From the NCBI GenBank assembly GCA_949293295.1, contig CASFCG010000005.1, positions 1 to 64,000 on the forward strand: DNA of 64,000 nucleotides, given 5' to 3'. Shown one piece after another: positions 1-7,641 of the stretch. Under the pieces are notes generated by a model, which saw only the letters and a list, made by a program, of their open reading frames with translations, was not told where the DNA came from and made no database searches. The stretch is from an uncultured Cetobacterium sp. Its GTDB lineage: Bacteria; Fusobacteriota; Fusobacteriia; Fusobacteriales; Fusobacteriaceae. Each line of letters starts with the position of its first letter. Positions within the stretch are counted from its first letter, which is position 1. The position numbers and the translations under genes were made by a program.

Positions 1-1
1 T

Positions 2-211
2 AACCCAAAAAGAAACACTTTAACCCATCACTCTGGATATACTAGAGGAGATGATAAAAAAGAAAAAGTTGTAAAAGTGGAGAAAACATTTTTTCAAGAA
101 GTAAGAGATATAGTCGGAACTGGACTAGAGTTTGTAAATTACAAGAACTATAAGCCTTATCCAAAGAAAGGTGTCAAAGGTCTAAAAGATACAAAAGAGA
201 CTTTAAAATGA
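2..211 (+). CDS. C-terminal end of an unrecognised protein (cut by window edge)
   Basis: An open frame enters from the left edge and stops with TGA at 209-211, giving 69 visible residues. They are rich in Lys, Thr and Gly, contain no membrane segment and match no family I recognise. The stop lies 20 bases before the next start, and an AGGAGGAG ribosome site lies between them, so the gene probably shares an operon with the two lipoprotein genes that follow. A charged tail followed by small unknown lipoproteins would also suit a surface or secreted protein with accessory genes, but nothing here proves it. Confidence 0.5.
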   Translation, partial: NPKRNTLTHHSGYTRGDDKKEKVVKVEKTFFQEVRDIVGTGLEFVNYKNYKPYPKKGVKGLKDTKETLK

Positions 212-231
212 GATAAAAGAGGAGGAGAAAA

Positions 232-723
232 ATGAAAAAAATACTTATAATTTTGTTAATAGTAACATTAATAGGATGTAGTAGTACTAGCAAAAATACT
301 GAAATAAATAAAGAGAAAATATATATGGCTATAGATAACCTAATGACCGAGAAAGAAAAACAGAATTTAAATAATAATAACTCTCTATCTTTATCAGTTG
401 TAAGTATTGATGAGCCATCATACGGAGTTATTGGTAACGGATTAAAAACTTTAATAAGAAGTTTTCAAGAGTATGATGAAGAAACAACGAGAATTGTAAA
501 CCTTATATTAAGTAAACCTGATACTATTTTTATCTCTGAAAATTCTGATATATTATTGAAAGCGATAAAATATGTTGGAAATACAGTTGAAGGAAAAAAA
601 GTCTTACCAAGAGCAAGATTCGTTTTTTTCAACACTCCATCTACGAATGCCTCTTCTCTGAATAAGAAAGAGATAGAAAATTTATCAAAACTATATAATT
701 TCAAATATTTCTATTCAGAATAG
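232..723 (+). CDS. Small lipoprotein of unknown function
   Basis: The 163-residue product opens with a Lys-Lys N-terminus, a hydrophobic stretch and a lipobox (LIGC) with the lipidated Cys at residue 16, so it should be exported and anchored as a lipoprotein. A strong AGGAGGAG ribosome site precedes the ATG. The mature part is Ser/Asn-rich near the start and shows no domain I recognise. It lies 20 bases after the partial upstream gene and 42 bases before a second lipoprotein, so the three are probably co-transcribed. No function is assigned. Confidence 0.75.
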   Translation: MKKILIILLIVTLIGCSSTSKNTEINKEKIYMAIDNLMTEKEKQNLNNNNSLSLSVVSIDEPSYGVIGNGLKTLIRSFQEYDEETTRIVNLILSKPDTIFISENSDILLKAIKYVGNTVEGKKVLPRARFVFFNTPSTNASSLNKKEIENLSKLYNFKYFYSE

Positions 724-765
724 AAAACTTTAATAAACAAACTACCATCATATTGAGGAGGAAAA

Positions 766-1266
766 ATGTTGGTTAAAAAGATTATTTTTTTGATATTTTT
801 TACATTTTCTTTTGGCGCTTGTTTAGCTCCACAAAAAAACTATTTTTATAAAAAAAATGTCAATGAATATATAACTATTGAAGCTACTTTAATGGATAGT
901 AGTGAAAGAAATAGCCCTTTAAATGAAATTAAAGTAGTTCCTACAAGATTTGCAACTGTAAAAAAATTGGAAAAAATAGAGATTTTAAGCAAAAAAATAT
1001 TAATTGAACACGAGGGAGAGAAATCTTTTTTAGAGGTTACCGACGGCAACTCTCTTCTTCCCTATGACCAAGGAATCATCATAAAAGAAGGAACAATTAT
1101 AGTTCATTTAGGAAAAATAAAAATCGGAAATAAAATAATCCTTGATGTTCCTCCCATTGATTTAAAAAATTATTTTAAATTAAATGTAAAAATTTCTGAC
1201 TCTTCTGAGGATATTTATTATGGTAATGCGGATGGTTACAAAAGAAATAAAAGCAAGAAAAAATAA
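766..1266 (+). CDS. Small lipoprotein of unknown function
   Basis: This is a 166-residue protein with a basic start, a hydrophobic stretch and a lipobox (FGAC, Cys near residue 18). A GAGGAGG ribosome site precedes the ATG. The mature region alternates hydrophobic and polar residues, as in a beta-rich fold, and ends in a Lys-rich tail. There is no clear similarity to the preceding lipoprotein beyond the export signal. It is the last gene of the small left-edge cluster and is followed by a candidate terminator at 1353-1387. Its function is unknown. Confidence 0.72.
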   Translation: MLVKKIIFLIFFTFSFGACLAPQKNYFYKKNVNEYITIEATLMDSSERNSPLNEIKVVPTRFATVKKLEKIEILSKKILIEHEGEKSFLEVTDGNSLLPYDQGIIIKEGTIIVHLGKIKIGNKIILDVPPIDLKNYFKLNVKISDSSEDIYYGNADGYKRNKSKKK

Positions 1267-1294
1267 AATATTTTAAGTTAATTTATTCTTTATA

Positions 1295-1323
1295 TTGACA
1301 GATAAGCTTAATAAAGTTTATAA
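1295..1323 (+). promoter_or_regulatory. Candidate sigma-70 promoter with no annotated gene directly downstream
   Basis: A perfect -35 TTGACA (1295-1300) is separated by 17 bases from TTATAA (1318-1323). The next gene begins over 300 bases away, with two terminator-like hairpins between. It could drive a short RNA or be chance in AT-rich DNA. Confidence 0.4.
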
Positions 1324-1352
1324 AAATGAGATTAATAGTGATTAAAATAAAA

Positions 1353-1387
1353 GAGACAGAGTTCTTGGTATTCTTTGTCTTTTTCTC
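1353..1387 (+). terminator. Candidate intrinsic terminator of the lipoprotein cluster
   Basis: GACAGAG (1355-1361) pairs with CTTTGTC (1373-1379), with one G-T pair, around an 11-base loop. A T-rich run follows from 1380. Confidence 0.5.
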
Positions 1388-1470
1388 CTTTTTTCTAATC
1401 GTTTACTTGCTGATTTAATTATAATACAGATTTTTTTAATCTCGATGAAACTATGTTAGATTTTTAAATG

Positions 1471-1501
1471 GGAGATTTTAGCAGAATCTCCTGTTTTTTT
1501 G
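1471..1501 (+). terminator. Intrinsic terminator-like hairpin
   Basis: GGAGATT (1471-1477) pairs with AATCTCC (1485-1491) and a run of seven T follows. It lies between the lipoprotein cluster and the SDR gene, so it either backs up the first terminator or ends a short independent transcript. Confidence 0.6.
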
Positions 1502-1533
1502 TTTCAGTATATTTTTATAAAATAGATTTTCTC

Positions 1534-1562
1534 TTTATCTAGACATAAAAATATGCTACAAT
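1534..1562 (+). promoter_or_regulatory. Candidate promoter of the SDR gene
   Basis: The -10 TACAAT (1557-1562) carries an upstream TG, making an extended -10. The -35 at 17-base spacing (TTTATC) is weak. It lies 75 bases before the SDR start. Confidence 0.45.
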
Positions 1563-1637
1563 AGAGAAAATGGGAAGTAGTTTGATTGCATTAAGAAATG
1601 CTAAAAATAAAACTTTATTTTTAGGAGATGATGAAAA

Positions 1638-2414
1638 ATGACTAAAATCGAAGAGAGCTTCATTTTAAAAGGAAAAGTTGCTATTGTAACTGGAGCTGCA
1701 GCCGGTATTGGAAAGGCTTCGGCAATAATGTTAGCTAGAGCTGGAGCAAAGGTTGTTTGTTCAGATTTAAACCTTGATAACGCTCAAGAGGTTGTTAAAG
1801 AGATAAAAAAACTTGGTGGAGAAGCGATAGCAGTTAAATGTGATGTTACTTCTGAAGCTGAACTTGAAAGCTTAGTAAAAACAACAATTAATGAATTCAA
1901 AACTGTAAACATTCTAGTTAATAACGCTGGTGGTGGCGGTGGAGGAAGAGAAAAATTTACCGAATTAACAAGAGAATATCTATCCAAAATATTTGCTCTT
2001 AATACATTTAGTGTATTTGCTCTTTCAAAATTCTGTGTTCCATATATGAAAGAGAGTGGATATGGAAGTATTATAAATATAACGTCAATGGCTGGAACAA
2101 TGCAGACACACAACATGAGTGTTTACGGAAGCTCAAAAGCAGCAACAAATCAATTAACTAAATATATGGCAGTGGACTTAGGACCTGAAATAAGAGTTAA
2201 TGGAGTGGCTCCTGGTGCCATAAAAACTAGAGCTTTAGCATCTGTTTTGATTCCTGAAATAGAAGAGAAAATGTTGAGAAAAACACCTCTTAAAACGTTA
2301 GGAGAGGCGGATGATATAGCTATGGCGGTATTATATCTAGCATCCCCAGCTTCTAAATGGGTATCGGGACACATTATATCTATTAATGGTGGTGGAGAGC
2401 AAGAGTTAGATTAA
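1638..2414 (+). CDS. hdhA: SDR oxidoreductase, probable 7-alpha-hydroxysteroid dehydrogenase
   Basis: This 258-residue classical short-chain dehydrogenase has the TGxxxGIG dinucleotide motif at residues 18-25, NNAG at 95-98 and the catalytic set Ser150, Tyr163 and Lys167. From memory the whole chain resembles Escherichia coli HdhA, including the glycine run after NNAG, PGAI after the catalytic region and a C-terminus ending GGG-x-QEL. HdhA oxidises the 7-alpha-hydroxyl of bile acids with NAD. The gene stands alone between its own promoter and terminator, with a GGAG-type ribosome site. The family assignment is firm; the steroid substrate is inferred, and other SDR substrates such as sugar acids remain possible. 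Confidence 0.75.
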   Translation: MTKIEESFILKGKVAIVTGAAAGIGKASAIMLARAGAKVVCSDLNLDNAQEVVKEIKKLGGEAIAVKCDVTSEAELESLVKTTINEFKTVNILVNNAGGGGGGREKFTELTREYLSKIFALNTFSVFALSKFCVPYMKESGYGSIINITSMAGTMQTHNMSVYGSSKAATNQLTKYMAVDLGPEIRVNGVAPGAIKTRALASVLIPEIEEKMLRKTPLKTLGEADDIAMAVLYLASPASKWVSGHIISINGGGEQELD

Positions 2415-2425
2415 AAAAATTTTTA

Positions 2426-2475
2426 GAGAGAGGCAATATGAAGATAAATAAGATATTTAGCTTCTCTCCTTTTTG
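2426..2475 (+). terminator. Intrinsic terminator after the SDR gene
   Basis: GAGAGAGGC (2426-2434) pairs with GCTTCTCTC (2460-2468) across a 25-base loop, followed by a T run. It ends 17 bases before the next start. Confidence 0.65.
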
Positions 2476-2491
2476 TGTCTAAGGAGGTTAA

Positions 2492-2893
2492 ATGTCTATC
2501 TGGTTTTATGTGGGAATCATCTTTTTGGCTATTGAATTGCTAACTTTTGGTGTTGTGTCAATCTGGTTTGCACTCGGTGCTTTCTTAACAATTTTTTTTA
2601 AGAATCTATCTCTAGAATATCAATTTTACATCTTTGTTGTATGCTCCTTGATATCATTGGTTTTGTTTAGACAGATATCTTTAAAATACTTAAAAGGAAA
2701 TAGTAAAGAGTTAAATAGAATAGATGAAAAAATTGTAAAGATAGAAAATATTGATATAAGAGGAAATTTTATAATCTATACCGTCTATTTGGACGGAAAG
2801 CTGTGGGAAGCTATATCTGATGAAAGATTTAATCTTGGAGACAAAGCTAAAGTTAAATCTATCACGGGAAATAAATTAGTTTTGATTAAATAA
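2492..2893 (+). CDS. NfeD-like membrane protein
   Basis: The 133-residue product has two to three hydrophobic segments in its first 65 residues and a soluble beta-rich C-terminal part of about 60 residues. This is the layout of short NfeD proteins, whose tail is an OB fold. An AAGGAGG site precedes the ATG. The next gene, 19 bases on, encodes a stomatin-type SPFH protein. NfeD and SPFH genes form a well-known conserved pair in which the NfeD protein associates with the membrane scaffold. The length suits the short, protease-free class. Confidence 0.75.
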   Translation: MSIWFYVGIIFLAIELLTFGVVSIWFALGAFLTIFFKNLSLEYQFYIFVVCSLISLVLFRQISLKYLKGNSKELNRIDEKIVKIENIDIRGNFIIYTVYLDGKLWEAISDERFNLGDKAKVKSITGNKLVLIK

Positions 2894-2912
2894 TAAAATT
2901 AAGGAGGAAAAG

Positions 2913-3791
2913 ATGCCATTTTTATTTGGAATATTATTTATTTTTATAGTTTTAATTACTATAAATATTAGAATTGTCGCACAATCAGAGGCTTTTGTTG
3001 TTGAAAGATTAGGAGCATATCTTGGAACTTGGAGTGTTGGAATTAATTTTTTAATCCCTTTTATTGATAGAGTCGCTAAAAGAGTATCTCTAAAAGAGCA
3101 AGTAATAGATTTTAGACCTCAACCTGTTATTACAAAAGACAACGTAACTATGCAGATAGATTCTGTAGTCTACTTTCAAATAACAGACCCCAAATTATAT
3201 ACTTATGGTGTTGAAAATCCATTAAATGCAATAGAAAATCTGACTGCCACGACTTTAAGAAATCTGATTGGGGAGCTTGAACTTGATTCAACTTTGACCT
3301 CAAGAGATACTATAAACACAAAGATGAGAGCAATTCTTGATGAAGCCACAGATTCATGGGGAATAAAAATAAATAGAGTTGAACTTAAAAACATTATTCC
3401 TCCAGCTGCTATTCAAGATGCAATGGAAAAACAAATGAAAGCTGAAAGAGAAAGAAGAGAAGCTATCTTAAAAGCTGAAGGACAGAAAAAATCCGCAATA
3501 TTAGTTGCCGAAGGAGAAAAAGAAGCTGCTATTTTAAGAGCTGAAGCTAAAAAAGAAGCTGCCATAAAAGAAGCTGAAGGGCAGGCAGAAGCTATTTTAA
3601 GTATTCAACGAGCTAACGCGGAAGCTATTAGATTACTTAGAGAATCCGCTCCAGATAAAAATGTTTTGGCATTAAAAGGAATGGAGGCTTTTGAGAAAGT
3701 AGCTAATGGACAAGCTACAAAGATTATTATTCCTAGTGAATTACAAAACATTGTAACTCTAAGTGAACTTTTCCATGAATCTAAAAAATAA
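2913..3791 (+). CDS. SPFH/band 7 (stomatin-like) membrane scaffold protein
   Basis: The 292-residue protein has one N-terminal membrane segment (about residues 1-22), a band 7 domain running to about residue 175, and a long Ala/Glu/Lys-rich coiled coil (about 165-240). The coiled coil repeats AEG and AEA units typical of stomatin and QmcA-type oligomers. Such proteins form ring-like membrane assemblies linked to protease control and membrane microdomains. It follows the NfeD-like gene with a GGAGG site and is closed by a terminator at 3825-3855. Its partner substrates are unknown. Confidence 0.85.
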   Translation: MPFLFGILFIFIVLITINIRIVAQSEAFVVERLGAYLGTWSVGINFLIPFIDRVAKRVSLKEQVIDFRPQPVITKDNVTMQIDSVVYFQITDPKLYTYGVENPLNAIENLTATTLRNLIGELELDSTLTSRDTINTKMRAILDEATDSWGIKINRVELKNIIPPAAIQDAMEKQMKAERERREAILKAEGQKKSAILVAEGEKEAAILRAEAKKEAAIKEAEGQAEAILSIQRANAEAIRLLRESAPDKNVLALKGMEAFEKVANGQATKIIIPSELQNIVTLSELFHESKK

Positions 3792-3824
3792 CAGTTATTT
3801 CTATTTTTCATAAAATTGCAAAAA

Positions 3825-3855
3825 AACTAACGAGATATTTCACGTTAGTTTTTTT
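3825..3855 (+). terminator. Intrinsic terminator after the SPFH gene
   Basis: AACTAACG (3825-3832) pairs with CGTTAGTT (3843-3850) around a 10-base loop and continues into a T run. The A run on the left side could also let it act on the opposite strand. Confidence 0.8.
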
Positions 3856-3877
3856 ACTTATTACATAAATTAGGATA

Positions 3878-3906
3878 CAAAAAAAGGGCGGAATAACTCC
3901 GACCCC
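3878..3906 (-). terminator. Intrinsic terminator of the RNase Y operon
   Basis: On the minus strand a GC-rich stem (GGG+CGGA, 3886-3892, against TCCG+CCC, 3898-3905, with one bulged base) is followed by a run of T, seen as A at 3878-3885 on the plus strand. Confidence 0.75.
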
Positions 3907-3909
3907 TCT

Positions 3910-5475
3910 TTACTTTGCATACTCTGTTGCTCTCGTCTCTCTCAAAATTGTAACTTTTATCTGCCCTGGATACTGCATAGTCTCCTCTATTTTCTTGGCC
4001 ATTTCTCTTGCCATTTTCACAGCTCCATCATCCGATACAATCTCTGGATTTATAACAATTCTTATCTCTCTTCCAGCTTGAATTGCATAAGAGGACTCTA
4101 CACCATCAAACGAGTTAGCAATCTCTTCTAATCCCTCTAATCTTTTTAAATATGTAGATAACGTTTCTCTTCTTGCTCCAGGTCTTGATGCCGAGATAGC
4201 ATCAGAAGCCTGAACTAAAACAGCCTCTACCGTCTCAAATTCGACCTCATTATGATGTGCCATTACCGCATTTATAACCTCTGGTTTCTCTCCAAATTTT
4301 TTCAAGAACTCTCCACCTATAATAGCATGAGAGGATTCTGTATCATGTTCTAACACTTTTCCAACATCATGCAACACTCCTGCTCTTTTTGCTAATTTAG
4401 CATCTGCCCCTAACTCTGCCGCCAATGTTGAAGCCAATTTTGCCACCTCTATTGAGTGGGACAAAACATTTTGCCCATAACTTGTTCTATATTTCAATTT
4501 ACCCAAAGTCTTTATTATCTCCGTATGCATTCCTGGTATTCCTAACTCCAATAATGCTTGTTCTCCAGCTTCCAATATATCCTTATCCACTTCTCTTTTA
4601 CACTTATTGATAATCTCCTCTATTTTTCCTGGATGAATTCTACCATCTAATATTAATTTCTCTATAGCTCTTCTAGCGACCTCTCTTCTAACACCGTCAA
4701 AACTTGATAAAACTACTGCCTCTGGAGTATCATCTATTATTATATCCACTCCTGTTAGAGCTTCAATCGCTCTTATATTTCTTCCTTCTCTTCCAATAAT
4801 TCTACCTTTCATCTCATCATTTGGAAGATTTACAACCGAAACTGTCGCATCTGCCACAAACTCTGTTGAAGCCTTTCCAATAGCTGTTGAAATTATTCTC
4901 TTAGTAATATCCTCTTTTTCCTCTTTCAATTTTATCTCAAACTCTCTTATAGCTAAAGCTGTTTCATGTACCAGCTCTTCTTTTAAGTTGGACATCAACA
5001 TCTCTTTAGCTTCAGCTTTCGACAACTCCGCAACCTTTTCCAAAATCTCCTCTTGTTGCTTTTTCAATTCATCTATCTTAAGTTTCTTATTTTCTAAATT
5101 AATATTTATCTCTTCTAATTCTTGAGCTCTACTTTCTATCTTTTCTAATTTTAAATCTAGATTCTCCTCTTTTTTGGATAATCTTTGTTCCTTTTGAATA
5201 ATCTCATTTTTAGCTTGCTTTATCTCTTTCTCCGTTTCCTCTTTCATTCGATATAAATCTTCTCTTGCTTTTAATTCTAACTCTTTACACCTTGCTACAG
5301 CCTCTTTTTCAGCTTTTTCAACTATCTCTTTCGCTTTTAGTTTGGCTTTTAATCTCTCATCCTCTAATTCATTCAAAACCTCTATCTGTTTATCAATAGA
5401 TATTTTTTTATAGATGAGTCCAACAACCAAAACTACAGCAAGAGTTATCAATCCTATTCCTAATATAAAATCCAT
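3910..5475 (-). CDS. rny: Ribonuclease Y
   Basis: The 521-residue length is typical of RNase Y, the membrane-anchored endoribonuclease that starts mRNA decay. An N-terminal membrane segment (about 1-22) is followed by a long charged coiled coil to about residue 195. Next come a KH RNA-binding domain with the [11 protein letters not shown] signature and an HD nuclease domain with HDVGK. It is the last gene of a minus-strand operon behind an STAS antagonist, an anti-sigma kinase and a lipoprotein. A strong intrinsic terminator follows the stop. Confidence 0.96.
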   Translation of the reverse strand: MDFILGIGLITLAVVLVVGLIYKKISIDKQIEVLNELEDERLKAKLKAKEIVEKAEKEAVARCKELELKAREDLYRMKEETEKEIKQAKNEIIQKEQRLSKKEENLDLKLEKIESRAQELEEININLENKKLKIDELKKQQEEILEKVAELSKAEAKEMLMSNLKEELVHETALAIREFEIKLKEEKEDITKRIISTAIGKASTEFVADATVSVVNLPNDEMKGRIIGREGRNIRAIEALTGVDIIIDDTPEAVVLSSFDGVRREVARRAIEKLILDGRIHPGKIEEIINKCKREVDKDILEAGEQALLELGIPGMHTEIIKTLGKLKYRTSYGQNVLSHSIEVAKLASTLAAELGADAKLAKRAGVLHDVGKVLEHDTESSHAIIGGEFLKKFGEKPEVINAVMAHHNEVEFETVEAVLVQASDAISASRPGARRETLSTYLKRLEGLEEIANSFDGVESSYAIQAGREIRIVINPEIVSDDGAVKMAREMAKKIEETMQYPGQIKVTILRETRATEYAK

Positions 5476-5499
5476 AATCTCTCTCTCCTATCTATATTT

Positions 5500-5841
5500 T
5501 TAAAAACTAACAATAGCTTTATTTTCATCCTCGTACATTTCAAACAACTCATCCAATCCAACCATTTCAAAAATATTTTTAACATGTTCACTAAGCCCAA
5601 CTAATTTTATATCTCCATTCATCTCACGAGCTTCTCTCAACTTTCCTCTCAATATACCCATTGTCAAACTATTTATATGCGAAACCTCTTGAAAATTTAT
5701 AACCAATCTGCAATTTCCATTCTCAACGTGCTTTGCCAAAATCTCTTTGACTTTCGGAGCCACTAACGCATCCAATTCACCATAAAATTTTAAAACTAAA
5801 ATGTTCTTTGTCTTTCTTTCTGTCACAAAACTGCTTCCCAT
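5500..5841 (-). CDS. STAS-domain anti-sigma factor antagonist
   Basis: This 113-residue protein has the single STAS fold of SpoIIAA/RsbV proteins. The expected phosphorylation site is seen as INSLTMG, with Ser58. In this family the unphosphorylated form binds and neutralises an anti-sigma kinase, releasing a sigma factor. The matching kinase gene ends directly before this start with no gap, so the pair is translationally coupled. No sigma factor is encoded nearby, so the target lies elsewhere or the pair controls another partner. Confidence 0.85.
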   Translation of the reverse strand: MGSSFVTERKTKNILVLKFYGELDALVAPKVKEILAKHVENGNCRLVINFQEVSHINSLTMGILRGKLREAREMNGDIKLVGLSEHVKNIFEMVGLDELFEMYEDENKAIVSF

Positions 5842-6240
5842 TTAAAGATTCACAACCTCCTTAACCCTTTTCAAAACTTTTATTCTTGTCCCTTTCAGCT
5901 TCTTCTCCACACATAAACTATCAGACATGGATTTAGCTAAAATAAGACCCATTCCTCCCTCTTCTTTACTTTTTCCATTTTCATTAAACCCATTTCCATA
6001 ATCTTCTACAACTATGGACATCATATCCCCATCCTTTTGAAGTTCTACTACTATCTCTCCTATGCTATATGCATAGCCATGTTCTACTGAATTTGTCGTT
6101 AATTCATCAACAATTGATACAATTTTCAGAACATCCTCATTTTCAACTCGTTGAACTTCCAAATAAGCCTTTACCATAGCCCGAATAACAGATAGATTTT
6201 TCAAAGATGAAGGGATATATATTTTTACCATATTTTTCAC
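5842..6240 (-). CDS. Anti-sigma factor serine kinase (RsbW/SpoIIAB-like)
   Basis: The 132-residue protein is a GHKL-type ATPase. The N box is seen as DELTTNSVEHGY, followed by the VEDYGNGF and GGMGL nucleotide-binding motifs. RsbW/SpoIIAB kinases bind a sigma factor and phosphorylate their STAS antagonist, here the next gene. It lies between a lipoprotein gene and the antagonist with almost no spacing. The target sigma factor is not in the window. A role in general stress or envelope stress is possible but unproven. Confidence 0.85.
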   Translation of the reverse strand: MKNMVKIYIPSSLKNLSVIRAMVKAYLEVQRVENEDVLKIVSIVDELTTNSVEHGYAYSIGEIVVELQKDGDMMSIVVEDYGNGFNENGKSKEEGGMGLILAKSMSDSLCVEKKLKGTRIKVLKRVKEVVNL

Positions 6241-6242
6241 AT

Positions 6243-6635
6243 CTAATCCCCTCTTTCCTTAATATCAATGACTCTCCACTCTTTATTCTTATAACTGTAT
6301 TCTACATCTAAATAAAAAATATTTTCTCCATACCTCAAGCCAACACTATTTTTTACACTATCCTTTTCAAATTCCGGTTTCGTATAATAAAACTTCACTC
6401 CCTGAGGTAAGTTATTCAATAATCTCTTTATTTTATAGTTTTTTATTATAGATATATCCAACATGTCAACTAAGGTTGAAACCTTATCCTCTTGCATCTC
6501 TTTTTTTATAAGCTCTAATTTAGAAGTCAAGACTTCCAGAGCTTTATCCCTTTCACTGACCTGTTTGATATCAACTTTAGAACAAGATACCAATAAAAAA
6601 GTTACAACTATTACAACAAATCCCCTCTTTATCAT
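6243..6635 (-). CDS. Lipoprotein of unknown function at the head of the anti-sigma/RNase Y operon
   Basis: The 130-residue product has a signal peptide and lipobox (LVSC, Cys18). The mature part starts with a Lys/Glu-rich helix-like stretch and ends in short beta-like segments. No known domain is evident. It is the first gene after a good promoter at 6674-6702 and is followed within 2 bases by the anti-sigma kinase, so its product could sense envelope state for that switch. That link is inference from gene order only. Confidence 0.7.
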   Translation of the reverse strand: MIKRGFVVIVVTFLLVSCSKVDIKQVSERDKALEVLTSKLELIKKEMQEDKVSTLVDMLDISIIKNYKIKRLLNNLPQGVKFYYTKPEFEKDSVKNSVGLRYGENIFYLDVEYSYKNKEWRVIDIKERGD

Positions 6636-6673
6636 TAAAATTCCTTTCTATAAATTTTTACATCTCCGTTCAA

Positions 6674-6702
6674 ATAATACCACATAGATAGGTTTTTATC
6701 AA
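6674..6702 (-). promoter_or_regulatory. Promoter of the lipoprotein, anti-sigma and RNase Y operon
   Basis: Read on the minus strand, TTGATA (6697-6702) and TATTAT (6674-6679) are separated by exactly 17 bases, 39 bases before the lipoprotein start. Confidence 0.7.
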
Positions 6703-6731
6703 GTTTATTTATCTTTAGAGTTTAACTCTCA

Positions 6732-7628
6732 TTAATAATTTTCAAAAGATTTTAGTATGTCCGAGCATATCTCATCCACTGAAATATAATCTAAATTATA
6801 CCATTTATATTCACTATCATTTTTAAACCAGGTAAACTGTCTTTTGGCATAGTTTCGTGAATTTTTTTTTATCAATTCAATAGCTCTTTCTAAACTAATT
6901 AATCCCTCTAAATAATCTATTATTTCACTATATCCTATTATGTTTATTTTTCTTAGGTTCTCTCCATAGACTTTATAAAGAGTTTCCACCTCATCCACAA
7001 GCCCAGCATCAATCATAGCCTCTACTCTTTTATCAATTCTTTTATAAAGATTTTCTCTATCCCTTTCTAAAGCTACCTTAAAAAACTTAAATCTGTTTCC
7101 TTTTATATTTTGCTTTGAGAGAGTCGAAAATTTTTTACCAGTTTCATAAAAAACTTCCAAAGCTCGTTCTACTCTTCTTCTATTGTTTTTATGAATAGAA
7201 TCAGCACTTTCTGGGTCAATGGTTTTTAATACATCATAAAGTTCATCTATATCTTTTTTAGACAGTTCCTCTCTAATCCTCTCATTGCCATTTGGGAGGT
7301 TTGCTAAGCCTCGTACTACAGAATCTATGTATAATCCAGTTCCTCCAACCAATATTATATTTTTTCCCTCTCTCTCTTTTAAAATCCTATCTACCTCTTT
7401 TTGAAACTCTCCGACATTATACTTCTTTATCGGCTCCACTATATCTATCATATGATGAAAAATATCTTGTTGCTCCTCTTTAGCAATTTTTGCTGTTCCT
7501 ATATCCAATCCTCTATATACTTGAGCAGAATCTACAGAGATAATCTCCGCTTTTAAAGCTTTGGCTAACTTCAAAGATATCTCTGTTTTTCCAACACCAG
7601 TCGGACCTCCAATCACAATTGCTCTCAT
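6732..7628 (-). CDS. miaA: tRNA dimethylallyltransferase
   Basis: The 298-residue enzyme transfers a dimethylallyl group to A37 of tRNAs that read codons beginning with U. The N-terminal P-loop GPTGVGKTE and the following VDSAQVYRGLDIGTAK block are hallmarks of MiaA. The C-terminal KRQFTWF segment is also typical. The start is preceded by a GGAGGAAAG ribosome site. It lies 13 bases after obgE on the same strand, so the two are probably co-transcribed. Length and motifs are normal for the family. Confidence 0.96.
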   Translation of the reverse strand: MRAIVIGGPTGVGKTEISLKLAKALKAEIISVDSAQVYRGLDIGTAKIAKEEQQDIFHHMIDIVEPIKKYNVGEFQKEVDRILKEREGKNIILVGGTGLYIDSVVRGLANLPNGNERIREELSKKDIDELYDVLKTIDPESADSIHKNNRRRVERALEVFYETGKKFSTLSKQNIKGNRFKFFKVALERDRENLYKRIDKRVEAMIDAGLVDEVETLYKVYGENLRKINIIGYSEIIDYLEGLISLERAIELIKKNSRNYAKRQFTWFKNDSEYKWYNLDYISVDEICSDILKSFENY

Positions 7629-7641
7629 GCTCTTTCCTCCA

